64,000 bases of DNA from Sanguinoderma infundibulare (GCA_032821775.1 JAVLRN010000001.1:3038001-3102000), one strand, 5' to 3'. Shown: positions 33,863 through 47,534, counted from the first letter of the stretch. Notes: a model not told the origin generated them from the letters alone. Numbers and translations: made by a program.

Positions 33863-35126
33863 TCAGACAATCTGCAGGTAATTCGAGGGTGCGACTGAAA
33901 CAGCATATGTCACAACGAGAAATTGTTACGAGGTTCCAAATACTCACTTCCAACCGTCCCGTCCGATTTCCTCGCCTGCCACCACTTCCCATTCTTGTCG
34001 AGGATTTCAAGAATCTCACCCTTGGAGAACGAAATCTCGTTTGGGTCATCGGGGGACGCGGTGTCTGAAAGCGTCAAAAAGACTCTGAGCGTGAGAGGAC
34101 ATGCCATGGGAGCACAAATGACTTACAGTTGTACAGCGCCTTTGCCCTGTACTGATGACTCTCGCCCGTCACGTCGCCCGAGTCCGGACCTGCCGCTCCA
34201 GGAGCCGCAGCGATACCAGGACCGCCGCCCGCACCAATGCCCGCGGCGCCGCTGCCCATCAAAGGAGAGGCAGGGCCGACGCTCCCATCTCCGCCGCCTA
34301 TTGAGCCTGGTGCGCCGGCAGAGCCCAAGTTGTTCACGCTGCCAGCACCGCCGAGGCTTCGGGGTGCGCCGCCTTCTACGCTGGTGGCCCTGTAACTGCC
34401 ATTGTTGCCGATAGGCCCTGTCATGCTGCCAGCCATCTTGGTGTCGTACATGGGGCCAATGCCGCCAGTCGCGTATCCGGGGGAGTAACCGTTGCCTCCG
34501 CCCATGTTCATCATCGACGCGGAGCGGGTGCCTCGACGGCGGCGGGAGGGAGGGGTGAGTCCGCCGGTGCCGAGGGAGTTGAAGATGTGGAGCAGGAGCG
34601 AGTCCTCCTCAGAGGTGAAGTAGAGTACCCAGAGGATGTCGACCATGGAGAGGATGAGCCAGCCTGCGGCCATGGCATCGAGGGAAGCGAAACCAGAGAA
34701 TATGCCCATCTCGACACCAAAGACGGCAAAGACGATTGCGATGGAGCCGAAAGTTGCGATTTGGAACCGGTGCATGGCGATCGAGTCGGTCGCGAGGGTG
34801 TGAAGGACGCCGAGAATAAGGAAAAGCTGGACGAAGATGGCGAACCATAGGACTCCGACCGAACCGTTTCCGTCTAGGAGCGAGGATGTCGGTGGGGGTT
34901 TGGAGGAAGAGGGGATGGGGAAGTTTAGGAGCACTCACGTTGTGCAGTCGCTACTGCCTGACCAATGAATGCCACGAACCATCCAATCTACGGCAAGTGT
35001 CAAACTATACCCCATGTGGGTTAGAAAGAGACTGTAACATACGACGGCGAGGATAGTGGTGAAGAGGAAGAGGTAGTGGGTGAGTATTGGCGTGAAGTCA
35101 TAGCCTTCGCTCCCGCGTGGTGGCAT
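33863..35126 (-). CDS. SHO1: Sho1 osmosensor (HOG pathway)
   Basis: Exons: 35126-35043, 34987-34939, 34873-34127, 34064-33948, 33894-33863 (342 aa). Four membrane spans are packed into the first ~140 residues ([76 protein letters not shown]). A Gly/Ala/Pro-rich cytoplasmic linker of about 140 residues follows. A C-terminal SH3 domain ends the protein ([49 protein letters not shown]). In yeast the SH3 domain docks the MAPKK Pbs2 in the osmotic stress pathway. The domain order and size match Sho1 exactly. Confidence 0.95.
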
Positions 35127-37018
35127 TTTGAGGAATGAGACGGACTGGAAGGCAGCAGAGAGAAAGAGAGACGATAGAGTGCGGGGGAAGAGAGCTCGAG
35201 GAGAGGAGGCGGTGGAGAAGGGTATGCGCAGCGGAGAGGGAGTTGAACGATGGTCGCCAAAGTCGCAGAGAAAGATGACGATCCTCCCTTCCGCCTCTCG
35301 CGCTTTCCCACGCGTCCTCTCCCGCTCTCCTCTCCCCTGCCTCGAGGCAAACGCTGTTCGCTGCCACCCTCTCCTCCCCGTCTCTCGCTGCCTCGCATGT
35401 GCATTCTCCGCACCCGTCTCTTGGTAGCAGCAGTCCACCTTCTCTGTCCTCACCACCGTGGTTCCCAAATTTAAAATCGCATTCTCCAGGTTCTCCTTTT
35501 CCTTTTCCTCCGCAGTCCCAGCCTGCGAGATAGAAAGCCCTTCGTTCTGTCACCCCCCGTGCCGTTCTCGGCATACCCATTCGCCTTCTTACATTCCGCC
35601 TAGTGCTTATGCAAGTCAGCCGCCCTCTTCATTAAAGATGGAGTGCCAACACTGCCAAACGTTCCCAAACACCAACCCATCAGGGCGCTTCGCGAAAGCG
35701 GACGAAGCTCGCAACCTCGACGTCGTTCTTTCTCTGATAGTCACGCACTTTTTCACTGATGCTCGCTGGTCACCATGGATGTTACGCATGCATCATGTTC
35801 AACCTAAGTTTCGACTCGGCGCCGATAATTGCCACAAGAAATTGACAACGTACCATGATCCAAAGAGCATGTGAAGTATGTAGATCCAACAAGGCTTCCT
35901 CGATCGGCCATCGTTAAACGTTAGATGTCGAATTCATGCTAAGCTGTGGTCCTTGATAAGTACGTACCACTTTCAGTTGCACGCATGAGGCCACTTCGTG
36001 CAAGTCTGACAAACCCGAGACAAGCCACAAAACAACTATCAGTTCTGCAGTTGCCTGAATTTCGACCTGCCCAGCCCATCGGTTGTCGGGACCCGTGCCT
36101 GGGACGTCGCGTCATCACCATGACCTCGTACTTACAGCATCTCGTCAAGTATCTCGTCAAAGACTCCGGTCGATGTCTCGTCTCGGCGAATTCACCACGA
36201 GCCGGTTCGACGCTTCATCTGACTGGATCTCGAGTCTTATGCGAGTCTGACTCTGAATGTTTCTCTTGTCCTTTCTCAGGAGTTCAGAGTCTCGGTGGCC
36301 GACAAGATGACACACGAGCACCACCATCAATCGACGCTAGCCCAGGTACACGTCCGATCGCATACTGTTAAGGCTTTTTGCGATGCTGGCTGACCAGCCC
36401 CTTTGCTTTTGGAATCAAGTATCACTCACCCGGGCTAAACCCGGGCTGTGCGGGCCACCTCAGCCCACTGCGATCGTGACGGGGAATGCGATCATGGCGC
36501 CCGTGCTGGAGAGCTTACGATGACTTGATCACCTCGGCATTGCCGTGTGTCGACGCGTATGGCCATCCTGGCCCACCCAACAAGGCGCGGCGCGATCTCC
36601 GGGTCCTCCTCTTGTTCTTGGACCGCTGCCTTCGGATGCCACTGTCAAGGTGACTGGACCTGTCTCCCGAAACTCCCCGGTGTCTCGAAACGCCTCGCAT
36701 TATAAGCTCCCTAGCATCGAATCGAGCCAAGCCCCAGGCCTCACTGCTGCCAGTCACTTCCTTCTCTGCTGATTCAATCCCGAGGTCGGAGTGCAAGCCC
36801 TGTCGACGTCGATTCCCCCTCATTCAGCCTGAAGCCGCCTTTCCTACTTTCGCTCGCCGCTCGCGGGCGATACTCCGAATCAGAGCTGCGAGTCTGCGCA
36901 TGGACCACCAATTACTATGAGCTGCTCTGCTGTGACGACAGCTCTGCACCAGAACCTGTCAGCCCTGGCCACACGCTGCTCGCAAGACTGGAAAACAACA
37001 AGGTGTCCTCTTTCGTTG
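35127..37018. other. Long intergenic region
   Basis: About 1.9 kb. The stretch just upstream of SHO1 is CT-rich on the plus strand (35300-35520), as in many fungal promoters. An ORF starting at 35638 (MECQHCQTFPNTN) has no family match. A direct repeat cccgggct-aaa-cccgggct occurs near 36429-36447. Confidence 0.4.
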
Positions 37019-38456
37019 ATGCTCGACATCATTCAGCCGGGAGCGAGGCTGTTCTTGATCGCAAGTGCAAGTGTCGTGCTCGCGCTTGTTGGGCTTGTTC
37101 TCGTGCGTCCCATTTAAGTCGCCCGTCACCGGTATGCTGATGCACAATACAGAGCATCCTTGCGTACATAAGACTCGTTATAGACGAAGGCTCGCGGAGT
37201 GTCAGCTCGGATGACGTAGTCGCCACGCCAGAATCAACCTCTCGTCCCCGTGACCGCGTCTCTCGCCCGCATTACCCTCGCCCACCGCGATCTCACCACG
37301 ACTCGTCTGAATCATCGGGTGATCATTTGCGGCGTGCAGGATCTGTCAATGCGCGCCGCACAAGGTCCCATCCACTGGCGTCGCGACATTCCTCGAAGAG
37401 TACGCAGACGCCTAGTCCTGCACAGGAGTCGGAGCAGCGGAGCGAGTTTCGAAAGAGACGGTTGCTGAAGGCGACCCGTGAGAAGGTACTCTCACATGCG
37501 CTCACAACGAGACAAACTTGCGTATGCTGACCCGGAGTTCCCTTATAAATTAGTCGGTCCGCGATTCGACTGCCGCAGGCCCGTTAACCCCCCTGGTAGA
37601 CCTGGCGGACGCTGCTGCGTTGCCACCTTTGAAGGCCCTGCGCACGTTCAGCGACGTGTCCTCCATCAAGTCGGAGCTTTCCGGAGGTTCTCTTGCTTCT
37701 GGGGAGGAGCACTCGCCCATCTCAGGTCGCCATGTGTTAAAGAAGATCAAGGAACATCATAGCCAGCGTATGTCTAGCACCCTTCCGTCTCCCCGGGCTC
37801 CCCGGATTGACCTTCCGTTGTGTTGTAGTTCGCGAGCGTTGTCTGAACAGGGCGCAATCCCTACCAGCTGCCAAGTCATCCACTCGGCCCACGCGACGCA
37901 CCGACCCCTACCAGGCCCCGTACTTCTTCCCCACCCCCATGTCTCCCACCGCAGCGACGTACCTCCAGGAGGTCGTGAACGAACGCCAAGGTACACATAC
38001 ACATCCGCAGCCCGCCGTCGCCGGTGGGTCGAATGAGCCCACGGAGCCGCTCGTCTCGTTCCCGTCCCGCAATGCGGTGGAAGATGTGCAGCGTCCCACC
38101 CATCTGCCGTCGCCCCCGGTATCCCCTTTGCGTTCCCGTTCCCAAGCGAAGGTGGAAGCGTCGCCCCATCCAAGACGCCATAGGTGGTCTTGGCACATGC
38201 CACACCTTCCGCTACACCACCCTTCTCATGGACGGCAGCGCTCGATGGACGATAGACCGCCACCGCAAGAGAAGGGCAGCGTTGCGGAGCACAAGGAGAT
38301 CTTCTCGAAGTTGAAGTTTGGCCATCACCGAAGGTGTGTACGCCTGTCCGTCTACCACTGAGAAAACGGCTAATTGATCCTCGTGTTTTGGGTAGGCGTC
38401 ATCGTAGCGGCAGCGATTCGGATGCCCGTGCTAGGACTTCTGGCAAGGCGTCGTAG
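37019..38456 (+). CDS. Single-pass membrane hypothetical protein
   Basis: Exons: 37019-37102, 37153-37485, 37554-37767, 37829-38333, 38396-38456 (398 aa). One N-terminal signal-anchor-like hydrophobic segment spans the first splice (LFLIASASVVLALVGLVL-SILAYIRLV). The rest is a long, Ser/Arg/Pro-rich, probably disordered cytosolic part with a short helical block (LVDLADAAALPPLKALRTFS), a His-rich stretch (WSWHMPHLPLHHPSHG) and a basic C-terminus. It is not a recognised family, though the frame is closed through four clean introns. A farther upstream in-frame ATG (36917) would prepend a polar extension. Confidence 0.68.
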
Positions 38457-40316
38457 CCGGCCGTTGCATGCGTACATTAGTAATTCATAGAGATAATCGT
38501 TCGCGTTTCGCGCTCACGCACACCTTCATTGTTGCGTACTGTTTTCTTACTGGGGAATCCTCCGTACGTATTTATTCTTAAGTATCAGCGCCGTTTGCTT
38601 TTGCCTTGAGCTGTACACAAGAGAATAAATAACGTTTGCTCGAATAATGACTACGGAGACCGCGTCCCGAGTAAGGACATGTAGTAGACGTGCGGTGTTT
38701 TCGTTTGCCCACCGACGACGAGTACGAGTAGGCGGCGCGAGTATGACGTAGACGTACCGTCGATGGAAAGATCGCTTGTAACAGGCCGGAAGTAAAATAA
38801 AGCGCTGCCGATCGAAACGTCGATACAAATCTCGAGTTGGCGGCACGAATGATAGAATCTGGCGAAGAGTGAATATTTGAATGCGAGTGCATCGGCCGAC
38901 GCACCGTCCTCAGCCACGCTTTTCAGGTCTGCTATCTCGCAATCGGACAAGATCATAACCCAGTATCTTCTCGCACAAGACAAACTTGCGACGCGACAGC
39001 AAGAGACGAATATATGCCGAACTTGGAAGTGGTAGGTTGGCATGTGCGGTGAATTGAGTACTATATCCGGAACGTCAAAGACCGCACGGGGGAAAGGCAG
39101 TTCGACGGCAACGTGGTGGACGCCCCCTATGGCTGAGCAATTGCGGGAAGATGTGCCAGCGCTGCGACACCGTGAAATGTCCAGTATCTGCCGGTGTTGA
39201 CCCCCTTCGACAACGAGTTGTGGTCGACGCTGCTCGTCGGCGCGCCGCGGTAATTGTCCCGTACGAGGGCCTGATTGATGCCGTTCACTGCTTTGTCAAG
39301 CTTGGGTGTACTTATGTAGGTAACGGACTGTGGGCAGTCTTGTGGACTGCCAGCCAGCTGGCCATATAACGTGTCTTGCCTTAGAATACGATAGGCAGTT
39401 GGAGAGGTGCACTCAGACGGCGTCGGCGTTGTATCCGGCGGCCCCTTGTCCAATGTTCGTCAGACTCCCCTGTCACGGTGGTTCTAGTTCGACAGAATAC
39501 AGGATTTGTACTTACAGAAGGCTCGAATCAGGCGCTTGAGATGCATCTCCCTCCGGTCATATAGCCTTCAGTGGATCATGCTCGTTCTCGCAGTGCTCGA
39601 TTAAGTCCTTGAGAGCCATGCGAGTGTCTTCGGATGGAAGGTAGAGGAGGTAACCGAGGTCCAACGATGCGGCAGTGCATGAGATGCATGCCATTGCGCG
39701 CTTCGTTTTCCGCACTTTCTGCCGGCAACACCACCTCGTTGTCCAAGGTTAGTTTCCATCGTAGAGTGGAAGATTCAACTTTTCTGCTGCAAGTACTGAG
39801 GCCGGGGGTAGTGCAATCATTGCCGGAGGGGTTGCAAGGACATCAATGAAACAGGATTCAGAATTGAATGAGTGAAATTTTCATATGTAGACGTCTTGGA
39901 GACATACTTACGTCGGCCATAGCGCATCTGCTCGCCTGGCTAAGTCCAATTCGCGGTCCGTTGGATGTATTGCCGCCAATGTTCGGGAGAGCACAACGAC
40001 CAGACTGCGACAGTCCACAATGTATTTTGAGATCGTCCATGACGCTCTACCTGCATTCCTTGGCCCGCAGTTGGACTTGAGCACCTTGACAGCTGGACCT
40101 CTTCCACAGAACAAGTAGAAAGCATACATATGCATGCTCGCGCTGCGGGAGAGTCACCGGGCCGGGCGGTTACGAACATAGGGGCGGTGTCAATGGGGTT
40201 CATAGATAAGATAAGATTGGGTTGAGGGCGATCGGAGCGGTGGACGTCTTGTGCTGTGTGAAGCCGCGCTCCTCGTCGAAGCGAGCCATAAGCGACTTGG
40301 CCGGTTGCTCCGCACA
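38457..40316. other. Long intergenic region
   Basis: About 1.86 kb with only short, domain-less ORFs on both strands. It should include the SIN3 promoter; no TATA box is evident near its start. Confidence 0.4.
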
Positions 40317-43300
40317 ATGGACCCAGGACTGTCCTCGACGCTCTCTCTCGACTCCTCCCAACCTGCTCGACCCCGTCCTCCACAGTCTCCAAGCCCGAGC
40401 GCACCCCGGCCCACCGACAGCACTCATTCCAGACGTTCCTCTCCTCAACCCAAGCTTCCCGCTCCAGCTCCACGATCGGGGTCCAAAGCACGCTTTCTCG
40501 ACAGCCACAGTGCGCGCGCCAGCCATCCGTCGTCCCCGTCGCGAATCCGCACTCCCAAGAAAACTCCGAAGCCTGCCACCCCCGCAACGACCGCGATGAG
40601 CGGCGGTGACAATGGCGCTGGTGCGCCCGCTGCTGGGCCGTCGGCCGAGGCGCGACCGTTGAATGTGTCGGACGCGCTGGGATACTTGGATGCCGTCAAG
40701 CTGCAGTTCCAGGACCAGCCGGACGTGTACAACCATTTCCTGGATATTATGAAGGATTTCAAGAGTCAAGTGTGAGTGGTTGAGCGCTCCTTTGTCCATT
40801 TTCCTCCACGCATCCTCCGTGTATGCGGGTCATTCATTCCACTTTTCGCCCCTTTACCCCTTCCCGGCCCCCGCGAGCCCCCGTTCTCATGCTTTTGCCC
40901 CTTGACGTTGCAGGATCGACACCCCGGGCGTCATCGAACGCGTCTCTATGCTCTTCCACGGCCACCCCATCCTCATCCAGGGCTTCAACACATTCCTGCC
41001 CCCAGGCTATCGCATAGAACTCAACACCGATCACTCTGACACCATTACTGTAACAACACCCATGGGCCAGATGACCCAAAGAACGACGATGTACGGTATA
41101 CCCAGCCGCGAGCCTATGATCCAGCCAGGTGTCGTTCCGCCTTACTCCCAACCGCCATTTGGTCTCCCTCCCCCTCCTGTGCTCCCGGTTGGCATCGGAA
41201 ATGGCTCTCGTCCCGTTACCCCGATACCTATCCACCCTCACCCCCACCCGCCACCCCACCTCGCGCACGAAATGCAAGTCGGACGCCCCCAGCACTCCCA
41301 GTCGCCCGCGCTGCAGGGCGGACGCGACGACGCGGCGCTGCTCAACAACCTGAACACGCACCAAGCAGACAAGTCGCAGAACGGCGAGTTCCACCACGCG
41401 ATCAACTACCTCAGCAAGATCAAGGGCCGGTTCCAGGACGACCAGCAGACGTACAAGCAGTTTCTTGAAATCTTGCAGACCTATCAGAAGGAACAGCGAC
41501 ATGTGCAGGATGTAAGTAGTTATCCGGTCGTGTGCCAAAGACCTCTCGCGCTAAATCGTGGATATCCTTTGTAACATAGCAATCCCAGGTCTATGCGCAG
41601 GTTCAGATGTTGTTCAAGGACGCGCCCGACCTCATGGACGAATTCAAGGACTTCCTCCCTGAAGCTGTTCCGCCTTCGCATCAAGCAGGTCTTGTGGGCA
41701 TTCTCCCGCAGCCGACGACAGGTCCAGGCGTGCCCGGTTCGCTGGCCCAGTCTGAACCGCCCTCCGCGGACAAGGGCACGAAGCAACAGCCCAAGAGGAG
41801 GAAACGTTCCGAGAAAGAACTCGTCGCTCCACCCAAGGCCGCCGGTGGTCGAGTATGTATCCAGATACTCAGCTTCCTCGTTTGACAAGCTGTTGACAAG
41901 TTCGACGTTAGGCCGCCAAACGTGCCAGGACAACTAATCAGAGAGCCGAACCGGCGTCGCCCAAGTTTTCACCCTACCAGGTTCCGCCCTCCCCTCAGCC
42001 TGTGAACATGTATGTCCATGCAGTCCCGAACCCCATGCATCAGCCTTTGCAGTCGCACCCTATACATCCGTCGAGCCCCGGTCCAGCAGGTCCTTCCATG
42101 GCCAACCCTCAAGACGAACTGCTGTTCTTCGATCGCGCCAAGAAGGCCCTTGAGAGTGAGGGCATCTACGACGAGTTCCTCAAGCTGCTACACCTTTTCT
42201 CTCGTGACATTATCGATACCAAGACCCTCGTTGACCGTGCGGAGGTGTTCCTCGGCGATGGGGACCTGCTGATGCAGTTCAAAGATATGCTCAGTTGGGA
42301 GGACAAGAAGGCCGAGGAGAACGTACCGCCAGGGAGCATGCGGACTTGTCCTCCGGAGTATTACGCCCTCCACCCACCCGACGATGGCGAGGGGCCCAGC
42401 TATCGTCGACTGCAAGAGCATGTGAGTATACGATGGAAGGTGTCTGTCAAGGCATTTCGGTTCCTGACACTGAGTTCGCAGGAAGTCCGGATGGCATGCT
42501 CCGGGCGCGATCGCCTCTGCTGGTCGGTCCTGAACGACACGTGGGTATCGCATCCCACGTGGGCGTCCGAGGAGGCGGGGTTCATGACGCACAAGAAGAA
42601 CGGATTCGAGGATACCTTGCACAAGAGCGAGGAAGAACGCCACGAGTTTCAGGTGCAGATCGAGGGGCTGACACGCACCATCGCCGTCCTCGACCCCCTC
42701 GAGGCCCGCATCGAGAACATGTCTGCCGAGGAGCGAGCAGCGTTCCGGCTGAAGCCCGACCTGGGTGGGACGGCGCGGGCGATCTACGAACGGACTATCA
42801 AGAAAATTTATGGTACCGACGCAGGAAACGAGATCCTTCGCTCGCTCCAGGAGACGCCCGCGGTCGCGGTGCCTGTCGTGCTCGGCCGTCTCCGGCGCAA
42901 AGACGAGGAGTGGCGGCGGGCACAGCGGGAATGGAATCGGACGTGGCGCGAGGTGGACGGGAAGAATTTCTACAAGGCGCTTGACCACCAGGGCATCTCG
43001 TTCAAGCCGAACGACAAGAAGAACACGACTGCGAAGTCGTTCGTCCTCGAGATCGAGAACGCAAAGGCCGCACAGCTCCGGAAGCGGGATGGGGCCAGCA
43101 ACAGCAAGGTCGGCGGCGGGGTGGACAGCTCTCGTGGGTCGAGTGGCTCGCCGCTAGCGGTTGCCGCAACGGACCCGGTGACTCGTCCGCTTGGGTACCA
43201 GCTGCAGTATCAGTTCGAGGACGTTGGGGTGCTGCACGATGCGGTGAAGATGATCTTCACCTACCTGGACCACTCGCCGCAGCAATTTGGTCCCCAGGAA

Positions 43301-45097
43301 CGGCGGGCCATCGAGAAGTTCCTGCGGACGTTTATCCCGGTGCTATTCATGTTCCCCCCACATGAGTTCAACAACGCGTGCGGCCCACTGGCGCCCGGCC
43401 ATGACGAGGATCCATCCGAAGAACCTTTAACCTCTATCGATGACGAGCCGGCTAGGACGGCGTCGCGCGGCGCGAAGCCACAGGCCGGGCAGCAGGGGGT
43501 CTCGGCTCAGGATTTGCGGACGCGTTTACTCAGGACGGCACAAGAGAGCGGTCAGGAGGGGTTGTCATCGATGGTGAACGGGTCAGCTTCTCCAATGGCG
43601 ACTGATACCTCCAAGGAAACCACGGGCTCGAACGTAAACCACGATTCAGAAACCGGCGAGGCGACGTTGTACCCCGAGGCCCGCACTAACGCCGACGACA
43701 TCTGGGTGACAGAATTGAAGTCGACTGGGGCAAAGAGCGCCGGCGAGACCCCGCTCGTTCGGCGACCGTTCTTCGCTGGCACGACGTTCTATACTTTGCT
43801 TCGGCTATTACAGGTGCGTATCGTAATAATACGTCTTTTCCTTCCGACCCGTCGGTTCGGCTAACGTTGAGGGATGCGTTCCCTTCCTCGATTCTCAGCT
43901 GTTCTACTCACGGCTCCTGCTATGCAAGGAGATCGGAGCGAAGGCGGCGGCGGAAAAGCACGCATCGCTACTCGCGAACCCGGTCGCGGTTCACCTCGGA
44001 TTGGATGACGCGAATGGACCATCGGTGGTGCTGAAGCAGGCGATAGAGGCGTTCGGCACCAGGCGTGAGGGAGAGGGCGAGCCCAATGTGCTATACTCGT
44101 ATCTCCTTGACGCCTGCGAGAAGCTGTTCGAGAACGAGCTGGACCAGGGCACATTCGAAGAACACACTCGGTGGTTTTTCCGCACCAAGGTGAGCAGCTG
44201 GCCGCACCTATTCTTGCATCAAGCCAATTGCGGTTTAGTGCGCATGACTGACGAGATTGATAGGCTTACAATGTCTTCACGCTCGATCGGGTCATTGGGG
44301 CGATCGTCAAGCAGGTGAGCGGTCTGTTCTAAATTATGTGCGGGCGTGGGACGGGCCGCTGACGGCGATGAATGGGACGTCGTTTATTCTTGTAAGGTTC
44401 AAACCGTGCTGGGGGACAACAAATGCCAGGAGCTGTGGTATCTGCTACAGCAAGCGCGGAGCGCGGATAAGACGACGACGCATGGTATCATCAGATACAG
44501 GAGAGAAGCCGAACGAAACGTCGGATCAGATGAAAAGCTGTATCGGTTTGACTGGGTGAGTGGGGAATAGCGCCGTCGGGGTACAACGAAGCTGACAGGA
44601 GGCGTACGGGCGGCTAGGACGTGGCATCGAAGTCGCTGGGGATTCAGCTGATGGGACCCGAAGACGCGAGCGTGGACGAGGACGACTCTGGAGCTGGCCG
44701 GTGGCAGGCGTATGTGGCCTCGTACGTGATGGTCCATCCGACGGAGTGGGTTCCGGTTGGGAGCAGGGTCAGCTACGGGCCCGTGTATCTGAAGCGGTAA
44801 GTGGTGGGCCAAATATAGGCGTGGGTGCGTGGACGGCGGAGGCTGACGCTGACTACGGCTATTTATAGTAATGTGCATGACGGTGGCGAAGAGGGGAAGG
44901 ACGGGGTCGTGCACGAGCGACGGGAGATGGGTGTTCGCATCCAGCCGTCGACGTACAAGATCATGTACGAGCGAGGCCGGGAGGACGTGCTGTGGCGTCG
45001 TCGAGGAGGGGAAGAGATGCGGACGCTGCGGGAGCGGGCCGACGCGCGCGAGGACGAGCGCCGACGCAGGGCCGGGCGGCTTGTTGTGGACGGGTGA
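40317..45097 (+). CDS. SIN3: Sin3 histone deacetylase corepressor scaffold
   Basis: Exons: 40317-40771, 40914-41511, 41589-41852, 41912-42421, 42482-43813, 43899-44189, 44264-44314, 44397-44555, 44618-44796, 44869-45097 (1355 aa). Three paired amphipathic helix domains are visible. PAH1 is [29 protein letters not shown] and [23 protein letters not shown]2 is [28 protein letters not shown] and [23 protein letters not shown]3 is [23 protein letters not shown]. The HDAC-interaction region follows (PCSGRD-like [42 protein letters not shown]), then the C-terminal Sin3a domain ([24 protein letters not shown]). It is the nuclear scaffold of the Rpd3-type deacetylase complex. The acceptor before exon 3 was set at 41588 to give the conserved QDVYAQV. 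Confidence 0.95.
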
Positions 45098-45348
45098 TTG
45101 GGAGGCTATTAATAGGCTGTGAGGATATTAGTGTTGTAATGGATCTAAGGATAGGGTGATATTTAACTGTGGATAAGTGGGCTTGGTGGACAGCTTCCGC
45201 CTGCACCCGCCCCCGCCCCGGCCTCGACAGTCCCCTGTCCTCGCCCGTCCCCTCGCCAAGCTGTCCGTCGTGCCCTCCCTCGTCTTGGCATCGTCCTCGA
45301 CGCTTGGCGGCACATCCCCCGTCCATCTTTCTCGACCGAGGCCATGCA
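45098..45348. other. Short spacer upstream of the PSAP protein gene
   Basis: About 250 bp between SIN3 and the next gene in the same direction. An in-frame ATG at 45169 could extend the downstream protein by a Pro/Ser-rich segment, which was judged unlikely. Confidence 0.35.
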
Positions 45349-47534
45349 ATGCCACATTCCAAGCAGGTCTTAGATCCCCCTTTCCTTCCGCTCCCTCGAC
45401 CCTCTTCGTCTCGCACCGCACCGCGCCTTCCCAAGCGGCCTCTCCGCATCTCCAAACATTCCCCCGCTCCAAACCCTTTCCCCGATCCTTCCTCCGGCCT
45501 CCTAGCTCTCTTTGTTACCCTTGCTGGCTCGTCCCCCGCACATGCGCGGCCGTTCGAGTCTGATATCCCACCAGACTTTCTCTGTCCTCGTCTCCACACC
45601 CAGCCATCTTCACCAGAACCTCCGACCGTGTACTGGGAACCTTGCGACGCGTCCGAAGCTGCTGCATACTCCCAATCGCTGCCCACGCCCCTCGATTTCG
45701 TGTCGGGCCCCAGCAAGAAACGCGTACGCCGGTCCGCCAACATCGCTGACAAGTACGAACAGTCTCCGGACGGACGGTGGAGGAAGGTGGACCATTGGGA
45801 GCTTTACGGGTCTACGTCCTGCGCAGTGCGTTCCCGTCCCGCTCTCTTTCAGATTCCTCGCGTGACACCCTGCAGATTTCACAGTGCTTGGACGCTACCC
45901 CGACAGAGATGCCCGTCAAGGATGAAGAATCAGTCTCGTCCGGCGTCACCGTCCCTGTCTCAACCTCTTCCAGTCCAACCTCATCATCGTCCGTCCCCTC
46001 CCTCCCGCATGGCTGGGACAGCGGCAAACCCGAAGACGACCTGACCGGCATCATCCTCGGCCTATCTCTGTCTCTCGCCCTCTCCTTGATTGCTGTCATG
46101 ATCGGTATCGTCCTTTGGAGGAGAAAGAGACGGAAGCGCGACAAAGATGCCGAAAAGACCTCGCCTGCCAGCGACGACGGCGGTTCTCAGATGAGCGACC
46201 AGGCGCAGCGCGCCCGCTCCAAGCAACGTCTGTGGCAGCGAGCGTCCGCCAAGTGGAGGGCGAACGTCAAACATTCCGCACGTCGGCGGAGGAAACTCGG
46301 GGCAGCCGCTTCCACCAGGCCATCGGATACAGACCTTCTCAACGACAGAGCGACTGTTCAAGCCTCGTCGTCCGGCATGTCGCTTACGCGGACACAGACG
46401 GTAAATGACCACGACTCTGCTTACGCTGCACGCCCGCTATCCGTCCGTAGAGTTGGATCAAGGCCGCCACGATCGCGCTCGCTCAGCCTTGCATCGTCTG
46501 ACTACAATGCCAATTCTTCTGACGCCGATTCCCTATCTCCGCCGTCCTCTCATCCTCCTGCATATATTCCCGACGCGCCCTGCAATCAAGCAGGTTCTCA
46601 TGGCCACTCGTATCATATTTCCGGCGCTATTGGTTCATGTAGTTCCTCTGTGCCTCCCTCATCTGACTACCCATCCACCGATAAGTCCGCCCCACTTCCA
46701 TACGAGCCGCCAGTTCACTCCGGACACGTCGCGACTGACGACAAGGCTGTCCTCGCCAAGATGGCGCATATGGCGAGCGCTCCCCCGCCCGGAGATGAGC
46801 CGTCTTTGTCCGACGCCCTTGGAGGATCGTCGGAGGTGCACCCCTCGGTACCTGTCTTCGAGGACTATTCCTTCGAGCCTCTACCACCCGAGCTTCAGCT
46901 AGGATTTGACGCGGACGTCAACGACGAGCATGGGGCCCGGGGGGCGTCAACCCCCATGGGGACACATGATACCTCATCGTCTACCACCCCCATCCCGCGT
47001 TCATCCTATTCTGGTTCCCACCTTTCCGCCGGAGACGATGACTCGGAAGTGCCATCGTATACGGAAGATGCCATCCTACACGGGAGACTGGAGCTACCCG
47101 TGCCGCCACGCAAGGTACAGCTCGCCGGTCCCATGTTCTACGAGTATCCGAACGAGTTTGAAGAGGACGTTGGGACACCTTCCGGGCCGGCATCGCCTCC
47201 ATTCGAGGAGCCGTCCGCACCACCGTTCACGTTTGAAGACGGGCCTGTCGGTGAACATTTGATTGTTCCTAGCGCGCCCCCCCTCGAGGTCGAGGACGAG
47301 CCACCACATTTGGGACACCTCTTGCCGTCTGCGCCTCCATTGGACGATGACGGCCAACATCCAGTCCTCGACGCGGATTCATTACCGGTCCCTCCCGAAG
47401 TCGAGCTTAGCACGCGATTGCCAGCCCCTGGCGATCGCAGAAACGTCAATCCCGACGCTCGTTTGGGCAGTGCCTCTCCTCGACAGTCGGACGAATATAC
47501 AGGCTACCCCTACCTCCCACGGTATCTGCCATAG
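45349..47534 (+). CDS. Type I-like membrane protein with PSAP and PPAY motifs
   Basis: Exons: 45349-45825 and 45876-47534 (711 aa). A hydrophobic segment ending in a cleavable-looking site (GLLALFVTLAGSSPAHA) begins the lumenal part. A strong membrane span (GIILGLSLSLALSLIAVMIGIVLW) is then followed at once by RRKRRKRDKD, which puts the long C-terminal part in the cytosol. That tail carries PPAY (46554-46565) and three PSAP motifs (47211-47222, 47268-47279, 47325-47336) within acidic Pro-rich sequence. PSAP binds the UEV domain of ESCRT-I and PPxY binds Nedd4/Rsp5 WW domains, so a role as cargo or adaptor in ubiquitin-dependent sorting is a reasonable inference. No named family is recognised. 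Confidence 0.75.

Noticed and set aside
35458..35874. 138-codon plus ORF including MECQHCQTFPNTN
   Set aside because: Ser/Pro-rich CT-tract translation upstream of SHO1; no family and no clear downstream exon.
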